Shown in pieces: positions 38,101 to 50,139 of a stretch of 64,000 nucleotides of DNA. This DNA comes from Papiliotrema nemorosa (Eukaryota; Basidiomycota; Tremellomycetes; Tremellales; Rhynchogastremaceae): assembly GCA_032158125.1 (NCBI GenBank), contig JASKOT010000001.1, positions 434,001 to 498,000 of the forward strand. Reading direction: 5' to 3'. The notes under the pieces were generated by a model. That model ran no database searches and was not told the origin of the DNA. It was given only the letters and a program-made list of their open reading frames with translations. A program made the position numbers and the translations under genes. Position 1 is the first letter of the stretch. The number at the start of each line of letters is the position of its first letter.

Positions 38101-39572
38101 GACGGGATTTGCCAAATATGTAGGTGCCAGCACGTGTTTGTGGACCGAGCTCTAATGACAGGCTTGGTGGTGGGGATCTTGATGGGGATGGTATGCGGTC
38201 CTCATCGGGACACAACTAATCGCTAGACTATACGTTAATTTGGGATCCGCGTTTCGTTAGACCCCTAAGAAACCAGACGCCAATGGACTATTCAGCCCCT
38301 GTCCCTGACACGGTTGAACGAGTGACTCAAGCACACCTGAACGAAGTGAGTTGTGATCACACAGAAGACTGGGACGACGTTGACATTATTTTGCAGAACT
38401 TTGTGAAATACATGCTCAACGATTTCCTTGGGCAGGTCGACACTTGGCATCTGGCATTATCAGATAGATACACCCCATTCCATGAGAGCTGCATGCGATT
38501 ATCACAGATCCACAGTGTGAGTGACCCCGCGCTTCCTGCATGCCAGGCACTTACACAATGTAGACCGCGTAAGTTTGGTGAATCCGCCTTGGAGCGCGAC
38601 TGACTCGGGCTCAAGTGTCGATTTCGCGAAAAGTGGGTTCTACTCCCTTGAACAGGTGGTCACATGGCTGATACGGTCAGCTGGTAAAGCGGCGGAACTA
38701 CCCAGTGATCTACGGCCCAAAGAATGGCCCGACTTCATGGATAAGGTGAGTATCGGCATCTCGGGCGTTCGCTGAATCAAAGGACAACAACAAGGTCATC
38801 TATTTAAGTAAAAAGGTCTTAGGTATCATCTTCAGAATTGTGAGCCGCATTATTCGCCCTATCGCTGATCAACAGGTCCAACCTGATCCACACTTCCGAC
38901 CGTCTGATCTGAAAGACCTCCGATATCCTACTGACCGGAGGATAACCAGATTTTCCATCTTCGACAATATGATCGAACGCCTCAAGCCTATCAAGGCGAG
39001 ATATGAGGCGGATATGCAATACGACATGCGGAGGTGAGAAGCCGGGATTGACGGACACTGATAATTAGGTATAGGGTATCTGAACCGGAAATTCCCTCGG
39101 GCATAGCCATCAAGAACAAAAGGAGGAAGCGAGCCAAAGATCAGAATCTGAATGTGAGACAATCGTGAACCAGCTCGCCTGTAGAAAGCTGAGGGGTAAT
39201 AGGAGCCCCTTAGAGACTCCTACGAGGCGCATGTTCGACTAGCCCGAGAGACCGCTGAAGCATCCCTCGCCGGATTTAGCTTTCCAGGCACACTGGACAA
39301 CATGCAGGTCATAGCTCGTCATGCATACGCTTTGACATATGAGCGAGAGTATGTCGAAAAGTGGGAGCAGGAGCAACAGCAAAATGGAGACTGGGGAGCC
39401 AATGTGCAGTGGGACGAAGATGGCAACATGGCGAGAGAGCCATTGAGGCAGAGGTGAGGACCACAAAGACGGCGTCGTTGTCACTTTTCGCTGATGTTCG
39501 AGACCCATGACGACCTTCGCCTGGGTTTTTGGGCCAGAGCTGATTTCTATCGCGAACATTCCCTATCCATAG
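35119..39572 (+). CDS. Cellular RNA-dependent RNA polymerase (QDE-1/RdRP family, RNA silencing)
   Basis: About twenty exons encode roughly 1150 residues. Recognisable blocks include VRTVIVTPTRLVISPPQQEP, GVMARVRRALQHGITLGGRR, ELNIQMGPLLQDIKRGGYCF, VKLEQGVFMIGIADETGLL, LHPGDVRRCFAVDVPQLRHL, VIVFNTKGGRDLPN and the catalytic LGGGDLDGDDYTLIWDP with its Mg-binding aspartates. The C-terminus (TFAWVFGPELISIANIPYP) requires the final intron at 39454-39502. These enzymes make double-stranded RNA for Dicer in RNAi and genome defence. A 9-nt exon (37976-37984) supplies part of LHPG. A 25-nt intron (36379-36403) seems to be needed to connect ESKFPAFE with ERANYLRR. The active site and flanks are intact, so the gene looks functional if those small introns are real. 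The start at 35119 has an in-frame stop 15 nt upstream. Confidence 0.9.
37976..37984 (+). other. Predicted 9-nt microexon in the RdRP gene
   Basis: TACATCCCG lies between a 44-nt intron (37932-37975) and a 35-nt intron (37985-38019, GTTGGT ... GCTGATACCAG). Together with the flanking partial codons it rebuilds the conserved RdRP string LHPGDVRR. Reading through the second intron instead meets a stop codon. Confidence 0.65.
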
Positions 39573-39855
39573 CCCTAAGAGAACATGTCTACATTGTCCT
39601 TATCGCGAAATCATGTCATTTCATATCGGTCGTCTTGTCTTGGTCTTGTTACTGCAGTAGACTAACTCTATAGAGCGAGAGATCCGCGAGCCCTTCAATT
39701 CTCTTTCCTTTGCCACCCACTGCGATGCCTAGGGTTGAGCGGTCTTTTTCCGGGGATAATCCGACCAGCCTCTGATTCACGCTCAATTCTGAAATTTCAC
39801 TTTGCCGAACAGCTCGCAACCTGTCATCGAATCAGTTGTTACTCTCACATCGACC

Positions 39856-42352
39856 ATGGCTGCCGCGACCCAGGTCAAACTGTTGACGCTTTTGAATGTG
39901 TCAGCGATCAAGAAACCTAGATCTCTAGACCAGCCAGGGGGCTTTCGCTCTTCGCCCTCGCTGTCCCGAACGACTTCGCCGGCAGTCACAATAAATGGCA
40001 CGAATGGTCATGATGCTATAGGAGTCTCGAACGGAACAAGTGGAACACCCAAGTCGAAAGGCAAAAAGAGCCGTAGGAGTGCTGGTGCAGCGGAAGGAGA
40101 CACAAGGCCGGTGAAGAGGCGGAAAAGTGTGGTGTTTGGTGGTGAGGTTGGACCATCGGGAAGTACATTTGGAAAGTCAAAAGCGGAGCTCAAAGGCAAG
40201 GGAAAGGCAAAGGAGACTGGCGGAGATGACATTGCGGATGGAGCTTCGGATGAAGTGATTGATGATGTTGAAATGGAGGAAGAAGCGGAATCCGACGACG
40301 AAGGCGATGCGATTGGTGAGTTTTCTTGGGCGTGAATTGGGGTGTTGGTCTGATTTGTAGTGGACGACAATTTTGTTGCGCACTTTGGACCATCTCCAGA
40401 GATCCTCAATGATCAGGCAATCGCTTCTGCCAGTGGGAATGAGTGGGAGACCACGAGGAAGCCATTGAAAGGGTACGGAAAGGTTGTCGAGCTTTCACCC
40501 AAAGCTTCGACCAGTGCATCCGATGATGAGAAGAAGAACAGGATCACACCGTCATTATTGGCAAGGTTGGTAGAGCACGGAGGCGATGCGCTCGTCAACA
40601 CTGCTCTGGCCCATCTGGGGACGTACAAAGATTTGTATGTCCATTCTCTGGATGGAGAGGCGGACGGAACAGAAACAAAGTTGTTTGGGGAGAAGAAGGA
40701 GGCTATGAGGAAGGCTGCGATGGTGCATGCCATGAATCACGTCCTGAAGTGAGTCCTAGCCTCTGAAGCCATACGGCGGTGTACATGAACACGTAGCTGA
40801 CAGTGTAGAACAAGAAAGAGGATCATCCGAAACAACGAGAAACTGGCCAAAGATCCCAGTATCGACCCACCTAGGGACACATCCTTCACCCGACCCAAAG
40901 TCCTCCTCCTTGTACCTCTCCGTTCACTCGCTCTTCATTACTTGACCGAACACCTCTTACCTCTCGCTCCAACTGGAACACAAATCGAAAACCTCAAACC
41001 ATTCACATCGTCCTTTTCCATCCCATCCGATGTCACCGATCCCTTGTCCACACCCCAAGCTAGCTCGTCATACCCCATTGACCACCTCGTCAATTTCCGG
41101 GGCAATTCAGACGACAACTTTAGGTTTGGAATCAAGATTACGAGGAAAGCATGGAGGATTGTCATGCCACCCGCGAGCGAATCTAAATTGATGGATTGCG
41201 ATATCATCATTGCTTCGCCGCTTGGGGTCAGGACAGCCGCAGAGAAAGAAGGCAGCACCGATCTGTTGAGCAGCATCGAGGTGGCGCTGGTGGACGGGTT
41301 GGATGTTATGCAAATGCAAAATTGGGAACATGTCCAGGTGAGTTGACATTGCGGGTGAGACTGGAATGGGAAACACTGACCCCGCTAGTTCGTCTTTGAC
41401 AACCTGAACAAGATCCCGGATAATCCGCATGGATGTGACTTCTCGAGGGTGAAGCCCTGGTACCTTGATAATCAGTCCGTTTCCAATCTCCGGTCGGGAC
41501 GTAGAGCTGACGTGCAGGGCCAAGTATTTGCGTCAAACTCTCCTTCTGTCGCGATACGATTCTCCAGAAGGACGAGCGTTATTCCATCGACAATGTCACA
41601 ATGTGCAAGGTAAACTTCGTCTTGAACAAATAGAGTTTCCTGGAATCGTTGGACAAGTCAGATCTGGGGTCCGACAAGTCTTCGAGAGGATCGACATGGA
41701 GGGTCCGAAGGGAGCTGCTGGAGCTGTAGATGAGGTGGAGCAACGGCTAGAGTGGTTCACCAAGAAGGTCAGTCGGATTAGATTTTTCTCAAGGCGAACT
41801 CGCTGACTTGAGCAGACTCTACCGGCATTGCTTAAGTCTGCCGTCATGAGGCAAAACACCATGATCATCGTCCCCTCATACTTTGACTTTGTCAGGTTGA
41901 ATAATCATCTGCGCAAGTCGGAGAAGATCTCCTACGCTGCCATCTCAGAGTAAGCTTATGTCCTGAACGTCCAGGCTCCTCGAGCTCACTTCTTTAGGTA
42001 CTCCTCCAACGCCGAGATCAGTAAAGCTCGAACACTCTTCTTCAAAGGGAAGAAACACTTCCTTCTGGTCACGGAGCGATTCCACTTTTACCGTCGTTAC
42101 AAGATCAGGGGCGCCAAGACTCTCGTCTTTTACTCGCTTCCGGAACACGCTCAGTTCTACTCAGAGTTTATGCAAACGCCTTTCTTGCCTGGAAAGAATG
42201 GACAAGGGGAGGAAGTGGAGGTGGACGAAGCGGAGGTCGTAGCTCGGGTGTTGATTTCGAGATTCGACGTATTGAAGTTGGAACGGGTGGTCGGCTCGAA
42301 TGACGCGAGGCGGATGTTGAGCAGCGGGGAGGGGAGGTTTGAGTTTGTGTAG
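39856..42352 (+). CDS. UTP25: UTP25 (DIEXF-like) small-subunit processome protein
   Basis: The start at 39856 ([20 protein letters not shown]) opens a basic, low-complexity N-terminus and an acidic patch ([13 protein letters not shown]). The conserved core then begins: [33 protein letters not shown] sequence in the third region, [40 protein letters not shown] and [20 protein letters not shown]. The end is [40 protein letters not shown] and [17 protein letters not shown]. This is Utp25/DIEXF, a degenerate DEAD-helicase-fold protein of the 90S pre-ribosome (18S rRNA processing, nucleolus). The usual DEAD-box catalytic triads are absent, with VDGL in place of DEAD, as expected for the family. 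About seven introns of 45-60 nt split the gene. Confidence 0.92.
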
Positions 42353-42701
42353 GACAGTATCAAGACTTGAGCTTTAAAGATGTACTGCTTGCTATGATTC
42401 AGTCCTGTCGAGACCAAACTTCTCATAAAGATTGAAGCTCAGCATGGACATGGTGGTTCATGCTCGAGACTCGACCCCTCATAAAGGTTCGAGCTCAGCA
42501 TGGAACTGGTGATGCTACGGAGATTAGGCGATTGAAGACCGTCGTTCGAGGTTTCCGGCTGAAGTTGCAATTTGGTAACCGGCCAATAAAAGTCAAAACC
42601 AGACCATTCGACATTGATCTCCTTGTCTCCTTTCAACTTGCACCTCTAGCAACATCCTGACTACTCGAACAGCATCTCCAAGGTCTGCTTGACTCGGCAA
42701 G
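42353..42701. other. Spacer UTP25 - thioesterase
   Basis: 349 bases. Two imperfect copies of a segment like CTCATAAAG.TT.GAGCTCAGCATGGA occur at about 42421-42446 and 42479-42502. This looks like a local duplication. No gene is supported. Confidence 0.45.
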
Positions 42702-44034
42702 ATGGCCTCTTCCTTACTATCCTCCTTGGCGGTGACCAAGTCGTCCAGCCAACCCGACACTTACCACTCCACCACCCTCTGGAGACCTCGAGGTGCAAGA
42801 GGAGTTTTCGGCGGGCACGTCATAGCCCTGGCTCTGGTCGCTTCCGGCAAGACAATCTCCCCATCTATGGGCCTTCATTCGCAGCATTGTTACTTTATCT
42901 TACCCGCCAACCCGGATATCACCATTGATTTCAAGGTCGAACGACTGAGAGATGGAAAGAGTTACTCGACGAGATCGGTCAGAGCGGATCAAGATGGAAA
43001 GACGGTGTTCATTCTCGTGGCAAGTTATGCTACCCGACCAAAGGGAATGTCATTCGGCCAGACGCCGTTCTCCTTTATACCGAGTGAGAGGGATATCAAG
43101 AAGAAGGAAAACGAATCGTCGAAGAATGAACCGGCCGTCTCGCATTCGTTGCGCTTCGCCGTCACAGCGTCAAGTGATGACAAAGTGCCCAAGGGCAAAG
43201 ACAGAACACAGGGAGGACGGCAAGAGAGGAAAGGCAGTGGGCAGTCCGAAAGCTCGAGTCAGGATAGGCAAGACGATTCGAGTGTCCCGGCTTTCTCGCC
43301 AAAATGGCATTTACCCTTCCCGAGCGGGGTCACCAAATTCGAAGATAGCGTCGCAGAGGAAGAGAGGTGGTGTCGGTTCTTGGAAACAAAGGCGGAATCA
43401 GTGAATGACAAGGCGAGAAAGTATATCGAAGAGTATATTCAGGTGAGTCTGCCTCGATCATTCCGATTGGACTTGTATAGGTATAGGAAGGAAACTGACA
43501 GGTAGGAACGTAAAGAATCACCTGTGTGCATTGCTGTTGCCCGCCGAGAATCAGGTCAACCTCGAGATATGCGGATGCTTTGGCTTCAAGCCAGATTGTC
43601 TCCCGGCGAAAAGCCTTCCGAAGAGGATATCAAGGTGAGTCGCAAATCTCCCCTTCTTCCGGGTGGAGACTGAGGTGTAGGCAATGATCGGCTACACGAC
43701 GGATTTCCAGTATATCGGTACGGCCGCACGATCCATCGGCCTCACGAGTGCCAGCACACCCCGACTTGGCATGTTGGCTACGCTGGATCACACGACACAT
43801 TATTATCCCTTCCCCGAAGATTTCGATGCGAGTCAACCCATGTTGCACGTGATGCAAACCACAATAGCAGATGTGGATTCTGGCCGAGGGATGGTCAGGG
43901 GTTTGGTATATACGCAAAAGGGGGAATTGATAGCGGTCACGAGTCAGGAAGGGGTGGTCAGGGCTGATATGAGAGGTTTGGGCGAGAGGGGAGTTACAGA
44001 AGGGGGTGGTTTCGAGGGAAAAGCCAAGCTCTAG
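42702..44034 (+). CDS. Peroxisomal acyl-CoA thioesterase II (ACOT8/TesB-like)
   Basis: Three exons (42702-43442, 43506-43634, 43681-44034) give 407 residues. The protein has two hotdog folds. The N-terminal one contains GVFGGHVIALALVASGKTIS, FKVERLRDGKSYSTRSVRAD and VFILVASYATRPKG. The C-terminal one contains MLATLDHTTHYYPFPEDF and GRGMVRGLVYTQKGELIAV, followed by a last strand ending EGVV. The terminal tripeptide AKL is a peroxisomal PTS1 signal. The enzyme would hydrolyse acyl-CoAs during beta-oxidation. A poorly conserved Lys/Ser/Asp-rich insert of about 45 residues separates the domains, longer than in bacterial TesB. Introns are 63 and 46 nt. Confidence 0.92.
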
Positions 44035-44263
44035 AACGCATCGGAGAATCTACATAGATGGACCATACATACCTGTCCCGCTACATGTGCCATCTTGGAT
44101 CATGCTGCAGCATGCAAACAAAGTAAAGGTTGGTCGAATAATCAACGGAACAGCCACTACTACTAGCCGGCCGACTCATCAAGTGGAGGTGGTCCAAACA
44201 CGATCCAGCCTTCACATGAATCAACCCTGTCAATCTCACCTCTGATCGACATTGCGACCGCAT

Positions 44264-45761
44264 ATGGAGCACCTAGAACCGACATCTCTGTCGGATCCAG
44301 AAGCTTACCTATGCTCGCGCCGATTCTCCCAGTCGATCAAGTGCCGGAAGACAGGCAAGAAGGTCACATTTGCCGATCTAGGCGATCCTGATGGTATTCC
44401 CCTCCTCATGCTGACACCGAGTGGGTGTTCACGCTGGTTCGCGATACCCCAAGGTGCGCCACCTTTCAATCGAAGCACCCATTACTCATGATAGACCCCT
44501 TAGCCACCAAGTATGGCATAAGGATCATAGCGGTGGATCGACCTGGAGTAGGGGGCACAGACGCTGTACCTCTATCTGACCGAATCGAAATGTCTTGTCG
44601 CGAGTCGACTCCATGATCTGCCTCATGCCAACTACTGATGCGATAGAGATGATAGTGTCAGTCTTGGAACACATCGGAATATCGATTCAACACGTCGTAG
44701 CCCATTCAGCTGGAATATACTATCTACTGTATCTCCTAAATCACCATCCCGCAATCTTCACGGACGGTCTAGCCACTCCACCTTGGGTATACCTCGTCGC
44801 TCCCTGGTCTCCTATACTTCCGAACTCTCATCCGGACTACTACTTCTCCCCTCTGGCATGGATCCCACCTCAATTGATAGAGACTCAACATCTTACCGTG
44901 AGCCTCTTCTGACCTTCTTGACCTAGAAAGATGTGGGTGATGCTCATCGAAAGTTGCCCGCGCTGTTGACTCTGGCCAAGTCGGCTACGTCTGCTTGGTA
45001 TTTCACCTCTAGCACTTTTCGAAACGGAGTGAGTTTCGCCAAAGCGGCATTGTTCAATGATGATCCGTCGCCTTCTCCATCGGAAACTTCCAGCTCAAAA
45101 GGGATATTACAGGAAGGGTCAAGTCATGTTGACCTTGAAACGCCTGATAGACCCTCGACGGACATCCAGGAGGATAGTCAGAGACTCTGGGGAGACTTTC
45201 CATGTTGTGTAGGCTGTGTGGGTGATTGATTGTGTACAGATGCAGCCCGACTGACGTTAGACGACCACAGAGTACTTTCAAGCGGAGAGTACCCAAGGCG
45301 TCGGACAAGGTAAGCCTGGGCTTTGATAGAGTGGAGTGTTTGACAAATAGAGCACCTAATATGCCTGAACCATGGCGCGGACGACACAGGCTTTGAATGG
45401 TTTGAGAGTGCTCTGAGCCAGCTGTCCAGATCTCTCAAGGTCGCACAATCAGATTCGAAGGGTTCGCTTGAACACAGACTCGACGTACAGCTCTGGTGGG
45501 GTCTGCAAGATGGCATGGTCCCGAGAAAAGGACAATGTGAGTGAAGTCCGCCCAAATAGTCACGCGCTGAACGACAGTATGGCTCAACAAGGCCTTCGAG
45601 AGATTCCCAGAGGAGATCAAGCTGGCACTGCACGAAATACCAAATGGCGACCATTCAAACTTGTGAGCATGATTCTCTCTTCTTATATCCCTCTTCGTCT
45701 AAAGCTGATCGCTCATGAAGAATGGGCCGGATCGACGGCATACATCGACTCTACGGGATGA
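44264..45761 (+). CDS. Alpha/beta-hydrolase fold protein
   Basis: The gene reads from MEHLEPTSLSDPEAY through a strand-turn TFADLGDPDGIPLLMLTPSG, the oxyanion/turn region IRIIAVDRPGVGGTDAVPLS, and a nucleophile elbow HVVAHSAGIYYLLYLL (Ser in H-S-A-G). The candidate acid lies in LDVQLWWGLQDGMVPR and the His in HEIPNGDHSNL. This is a lipase/esterase-like alpha/beta hydrolase without a clear signal peptide. About seven introns are needed. One near 44593-44660 must use the acceptor GATGATAG to avoid a stop. Another (44898-44926) would be only 29 nt, although a longer alternative that skips nine codons also keeps frame. The substrate cannot be assigned. Confidence 0.75.
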
Positions 45762-45963
45762 TCTGGGAGCGCAGCGGTCATTCTAAGTTTCCAGCGAGAT
45801 GACCGGTCCTGTACCTGGTTGTCGGACAGACCTTGCTATCTATGTGTTGTATCTTTGTCGTATCTTGTAGTCGTATTTTGGCGCTTATCATCTCATGATG
45901 GATATCGCTTCCTTATTGCCTTCTTCGCGTCTGCATTACCTATCCAATCGGCTTGCCTGAATG

Positions 45964-46652
45964 TCAGCACTCCTGGCCCAAAGTACTGATTGACAGGGCT
46001 ACGCACGAATCCTCGACATGGTCGTCGAAATCCACTATGGACCGATGGACACCTTCTTTCCGTATCAGATCCAGAGCACCTTGGATCAAATCGTCTGCTT
46101 GGAGTGTGACCGATTCTGAGATACCGTTTGGTCCGGATGAAAAAGATTTAGGTGGTGAAGAAGCAGTATAGACGGCGTATGGGAACTCTCCTTTTCCCAG
46201 TCTGTCATTATCGACCTGTGAGTCAGCGCCTTTAGTCCGAGGTACAAACATGTCGAATTCATCAATCTTGTCGAGCGCAAAGGTGTCAATAAACTCACGG
46301 TCAATCCGACGACTCCCTCGAAACCAACTTTCAACCCTTCCAGTATCCTCTCTCCAACTCTCCCTAGACCATTCACCGACCCCTCATGCGCCACGTACAG
46401 CCCCACAAGCTTCAACCCCTTCCCTTTAGCTTCCTCCTCAATGAGCGTCAAGCCGGCTTCCGCGACAGGTGAGAGCGAGGTGTAATGATGTAAGAGAGGA
46501 ATGGCATCTTGGATTATCACTCGACGTGTCGTTTCGTCGATTGTACCGAGAAAGATGCCTAGAACCGTGTGAGCCGTATATCGAGCAGCGTGAAGAAGAG
46601 GGATGGTATATGCGTTGCCCGTCAGAGTGTACGTGTAGGTCGAGCCGGACAT
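45964..46652 (-). CDS. ER membrane protein complex subunit EMC8/EMC9 (UPF0172)
   Basis: Two exons joined by a roughly 85-nt intron encode a protein of about 200 residues. MSGSTYTYTLTGNAYTIPLL, ARYTAHTVLGIFLGTI, IQDAIPLLHHYTSLSPVAEA, KLVGLYVAHEGSVNGLGRVG and LQADDLIQGALDLIRKEGVH fit the MPN-like EMC8/EMC9 family. It is a cytosolic subunit of the EMC, which inserts transmembrane segments into the ER membrane. The metal-binding JAMM residues of true MPN proteases are not evident, as expected for this family. Longer in-frame starts exist upstream (to 46829), but the start at 46652 fits the family. The gene is convergent with the alpha/beta hydrolase. Confidence 0.85.
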
Positions 46653-47005
46653 GTTGCTCGATGTTTGATGCAGGGGCACATGAAATGTGAACTCGAGTAC
46701 CGCTGGTTGGCGAAGCTGGATTCGTTCCGGCGGGATTGCCATCTTCTCAGCATGCAGCAATTGCCATCGTCGCCAGCGAGACTCTGCTGGCCTACAGGCA
46801 CCCATAGATGCAAGCTGCCCAGGAAGCACGAAAGCAGAGATAGCAAGGAACGATGCATGTGAACCGTAGATGATCTGATATTGTACACACTTCTCACGAC
46901 AATTGGCACGAACCGCCTAACACTCGCCCCCAAACACCCAGACACAACTCTCGACATATCGCAACCCGCTCTATCTTAGTCAATCCTACCCTGGCCCGAC
47001 CAGAT
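46653..47005. other. Spacer PRPP synthetase - EMC8/9
   Basis: 353 bases between two minus-strand genes. The longer upstream ATGs of EMC8/9 fall here. No repeat or RNA gene is seen. Confidence 0.4.
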
Positions 47006-48463
47006 CTAGATACCGACTCCGTTGCTATAAGGTACCTCGTGGAAGAGGTACGACTATAGGTCAGCTCGGCACTTCCTGGACAAAGGTGGGGAACAACTCA
47101 CAATAGACTCTCCGAAATGACTCCTTCGAATCGTCTCGGCCAAGACATGGCTAACATCAATCTGCTCAATCTTCGGGCACTGCTCAATCTTGTCTTGCAG
47201 CGGGATGGTGTTTGTGACCACCAACTTCTCCAACCCGCTCTCGTTGATAACCTTCAAAGCGGGTCCAGAGAGGATACCATGGGTCACGAAAGCGTACACC
47301 TTGGTAGCACCAGAGTCGAGAAGGTTTCGAGCGGCCAAACCTAGTGTACCGCAGGTATCGGCCATGTCATCGACCAGGATGGCAATTTTGCCCTTGGCTG
47401 AACCGACAAGTACCATTCGTGAAACTTCGTTGGCCTTTTTACGCTCCTTGTGGAAAAGGGCAAAGTCGACATTTAGCCTGTCGGCAATGGCTGTCGCTCT
47501 GGTAGTGAGCACTACGAAATGTGAGAGGGATGAATGACGGACCGCTTGGCACCTCCAGCATCTGGCGAGACGATGACGCAGTCTCGGACATCGTCGAACG
47601 TCTCTCGAATGTACTTGATCATGGAAGGTTCCGAGTACAACTAATATGTCAGCGATGAATTTCTGAAGGTCATGGTCGTGCTACTCACGCTGGAGAAGGA
47701 AAGTTAAGGCAGATCGTTGGGGGAAAGAGGGGAGAAGAGTGGTTAACTGCGTCCATGGCCATGTACAGCAATGCTCACTTGTCAACTGGGACATCGAAGA
47801 AACCTTGAATCTGCGAAGCGTGAAGATCCATAGTCTGAATTTGAGCTTGCGAAAGGATTATCACAGCTTCGAAAGCTCACAATGACATGGTCACAACCGG
47901 CTTCTCTCAGCATGTTGGCGACCAATTTTGCGGTGATTGGGGCTCTCGACTTGTCCTTCTTGTCTTGTCGAGCGTAGAAGAAGTGAGGGATGATAGCTGT
48001 GATTCTTCTAGCGGACGCAATCTGGATGTCAGAGCATTCTCTTATTTAGACATATGCACTCACCTTGCATGCGTGGATCATGATACAGAGCTCAATCAGC
48101 GATGTATTCACCTCCCCAGCACACTATGTCATCAGTTTCCTCCATGCTCTCTGTTGTAGAGTTGCTGTACAGTCACGCACTGTGTTGAGGATGTAGGTAT
48201 CGCAATCTCGAACAGACTCGGTGATGGTGACCTTGGTCTCTCCTGAAGGGGGTTGGTGGATGGTAGCCCTTGCAACCGGGATGTTGAGTCTGGTTATCAG
48301 CTATCAACAGGCTGGTTGTTCGAGTCTGAGCTCACCGCTTGGCGATAAGGTGCGCAAGCTCCGGGTGGGAGCTCCCTGTATGATCAGACTTGAGCTAGAA
48401 CAGAAGCACAAAGCAACACGCACCCGTGAAGAGTTTTATACTGGCGTATGCTGCCGAGGACAT
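47006..48463 (-). CDS. Ribose-phosphate pyrophosphokinase (PRPP synthetase)
   Basis: The start codon at 48463 gives [14 protein letters not shown], followed by [77 protein letters not shown] and [18 protein letters not shown]. Then come [16 protein letters not shown] and the ribose-5-phosphate/PRPP loop [11 protein letters not shown]. The C-terminal exon adds [19 protein letters not shown] synthetase makes 5-phosphoribosyl-1-pyrophosphate from ribose-5-phosphate and ATP for purine, pyrimidine, His, Trp and NAD synthesis. The catalytic and binding loops are complete. The canonical Asp-His block [16 protein letters not shown] is present, so this is an active-type subunit rather than the inactive paralogue with long insertions. 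About eight short introns are used, and the second exon is only about 40 nt. Confidence 0.93.
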
Positions 48464-49144
48464 TTTTGCGGACTGGACTTGTCAAAGATGACGGATGAGG
48501 TTGAGCAGTGAGGGGAATCAGGTATATCCTCTGACACGAGCAACTTTTCACCACTCTGCAGCCGTCTTTGCTGTCAGGGCCGTCGTCGAGGATCTTAGGT
48601 GTGGAAGGATTTTCGGAAGGCCAATAAAGGTCTCGAAGGAAGAGGCTGAAAATGAAATGGAGATTTTGAACCGGGTTTCAAGCGGATTTTCCAAAACCGT
48701 GGTAGATCCGGGCAGAGCGTCACGATTGACCAGGGACGATGAGACAAAACAGGGGTCCTTTTGCCGATCAACAAACGTGCGATATGAGCAGTTGCGAGGG
48801 GGATGCAATGGTGTGTAGCGTATTATTGCACTGGCGGCTCGGGTAGGGTGGATCAAAATCTGGTCATTCGCTGGCATTCGGAGCTATCGGCCAACACCGC
48901 ACGCCTGTAGGCACGACTACTCTACTGGCACAATCTCTTGCATGCTATCTCTCGTGAGATAGAAGAAGCTCTCTGGATGCATCTGAAACGAGACTTCGAG
49001 ATCATCTCGCATGTTGACAGGATAGACTGAGGGGTTGGCAGACGTTCGAGTGAACATTGTGGGTGGCCGCGACACAGCTCGGACCCTCACGACATACTTT
49101 GCATCTCACTTCCTCCTGCATGATCTTCATTGAGGCAACGCAGC
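48464..49144. other. Divergent promoter region, PRPP synthetase / SGNH hydrolase
   Basis: 681 bases between start codons of divergent genes. Open frames on both strands (for example 48548-48877 minus) lack domains and splice support. Confidence 0.4.
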
Positions 49145-50139
49145 ATGAGTCAAGGGCCGCGTAGTCTGCCGAAGCTCGACAACGTCTCGCAACTCTTTAT
49201 CCTGTAAGTGAACCACGATCACCTCATAGTCGTGGCGCGGGAGAGTTGACTCGGCTGACCCATGACTAGTGGTGATTCTTACTCTGACGTCGGTTGGGTC
49301 CATCCGGGCTGCCCACTTCCTACTCGAGACAGACCCCTGGGTATTGATCATCCATGTGAATGGGTCACATGGATGTCCATCCACGACTGGCAGGACAATT
49401 GGGTGCGCCCGCTTGGTGGTTTGGGGTGATCACTAAAACCTCAGGTGCAGCATCTTTCAAAAGACCGTCAAGCAGTCAACCATGACTTGAGGATATACGA
49501 CTTTGCTGTAGGCGGAAGCTTCGTTTCTGACGTAGCGACGCAAGCAGGACGATTGAAGGATATGCTGGATGAACCCTCTTTCAGCTTGCAACCAGAGACG
49601 GCCCTACTCGGTGAGTGTCCAGTCTATCCAAGTATCCTACGACTGACGCTCAAGTCGTCTGGGCCGGAATCAACGATGTCTCTGGAATAGATGCTACTTT
49701 GGTCGAAGATGCCATGGAAAACCTGGACAATATTCTCACCCAATGCCACAAGTTGGGCTTTCGAAATCTCCTGCTGATCGATGTCCCGCCTCGCAAGTTG
49801 TTCGCTCCAGAGAAGAAAGGTCGGTGTCTCTTTGCTAGGCAGAAATCTTGGGCTGATCAATCAGTGCCCGTGATATACGACGTTATCAAGGACAACATTG
49901 AAAGCTGGAACGCCGCGCTGAAGGGGCAGCTGAGCTCCTGGACCGCTCGAAGGGGAACCAAGGGCAATATCTTCTCCTCTTATCAGCTCTTCAAGGATAT
50001 CTTGAAGACCCCCGCCACGTCTGGCTTCGCCCGGAGCGATCCGTACACCGAGAGAGGCGGGATATGGATCGACCATATACACCCGACAACCGAGGTCCAT
50101 CGGCTTCTCTTTGAGGGGATCAAGAGTTTCCTCAGCTAG
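49145..50139 (+). CDS. SGNH/GDSL-family esterase (CE16-like)
   Basis: The start MSQGPRSLPKLDNVSQ leads directly into block I, FILGDSYSDVGWVHPG, with the nucleophile Ser. Block III is VVWAGINDVSGIDATL. The catalytic pair lies in GGIWIDHIHPTTEVHRL (Asp and His two residues apart, D-H-I-H). DFAVGGSFVSDVATQAG provides the Gly oxyanion residue. Exons join through a 66-nt first intron (CT|GTAAGT) and later short introns. No signal peptide or anchor is visible, so the enzyme is probably intracellular. Many fungal CE16/GDSL acetylesterases are secreted, which makes this one different. Substrate unknown. Confidence 0.85.

Noticed and set aside
44593..44660. Apparent frameshift in the alpha/beta hydrolase gene
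   Set aside because: Using the donor GTCGCG in TCTT|GTCGCG with the acceptor GATGATAG restores the frame and joins DRIEMS to LSVLEHIG, so no break is needed.
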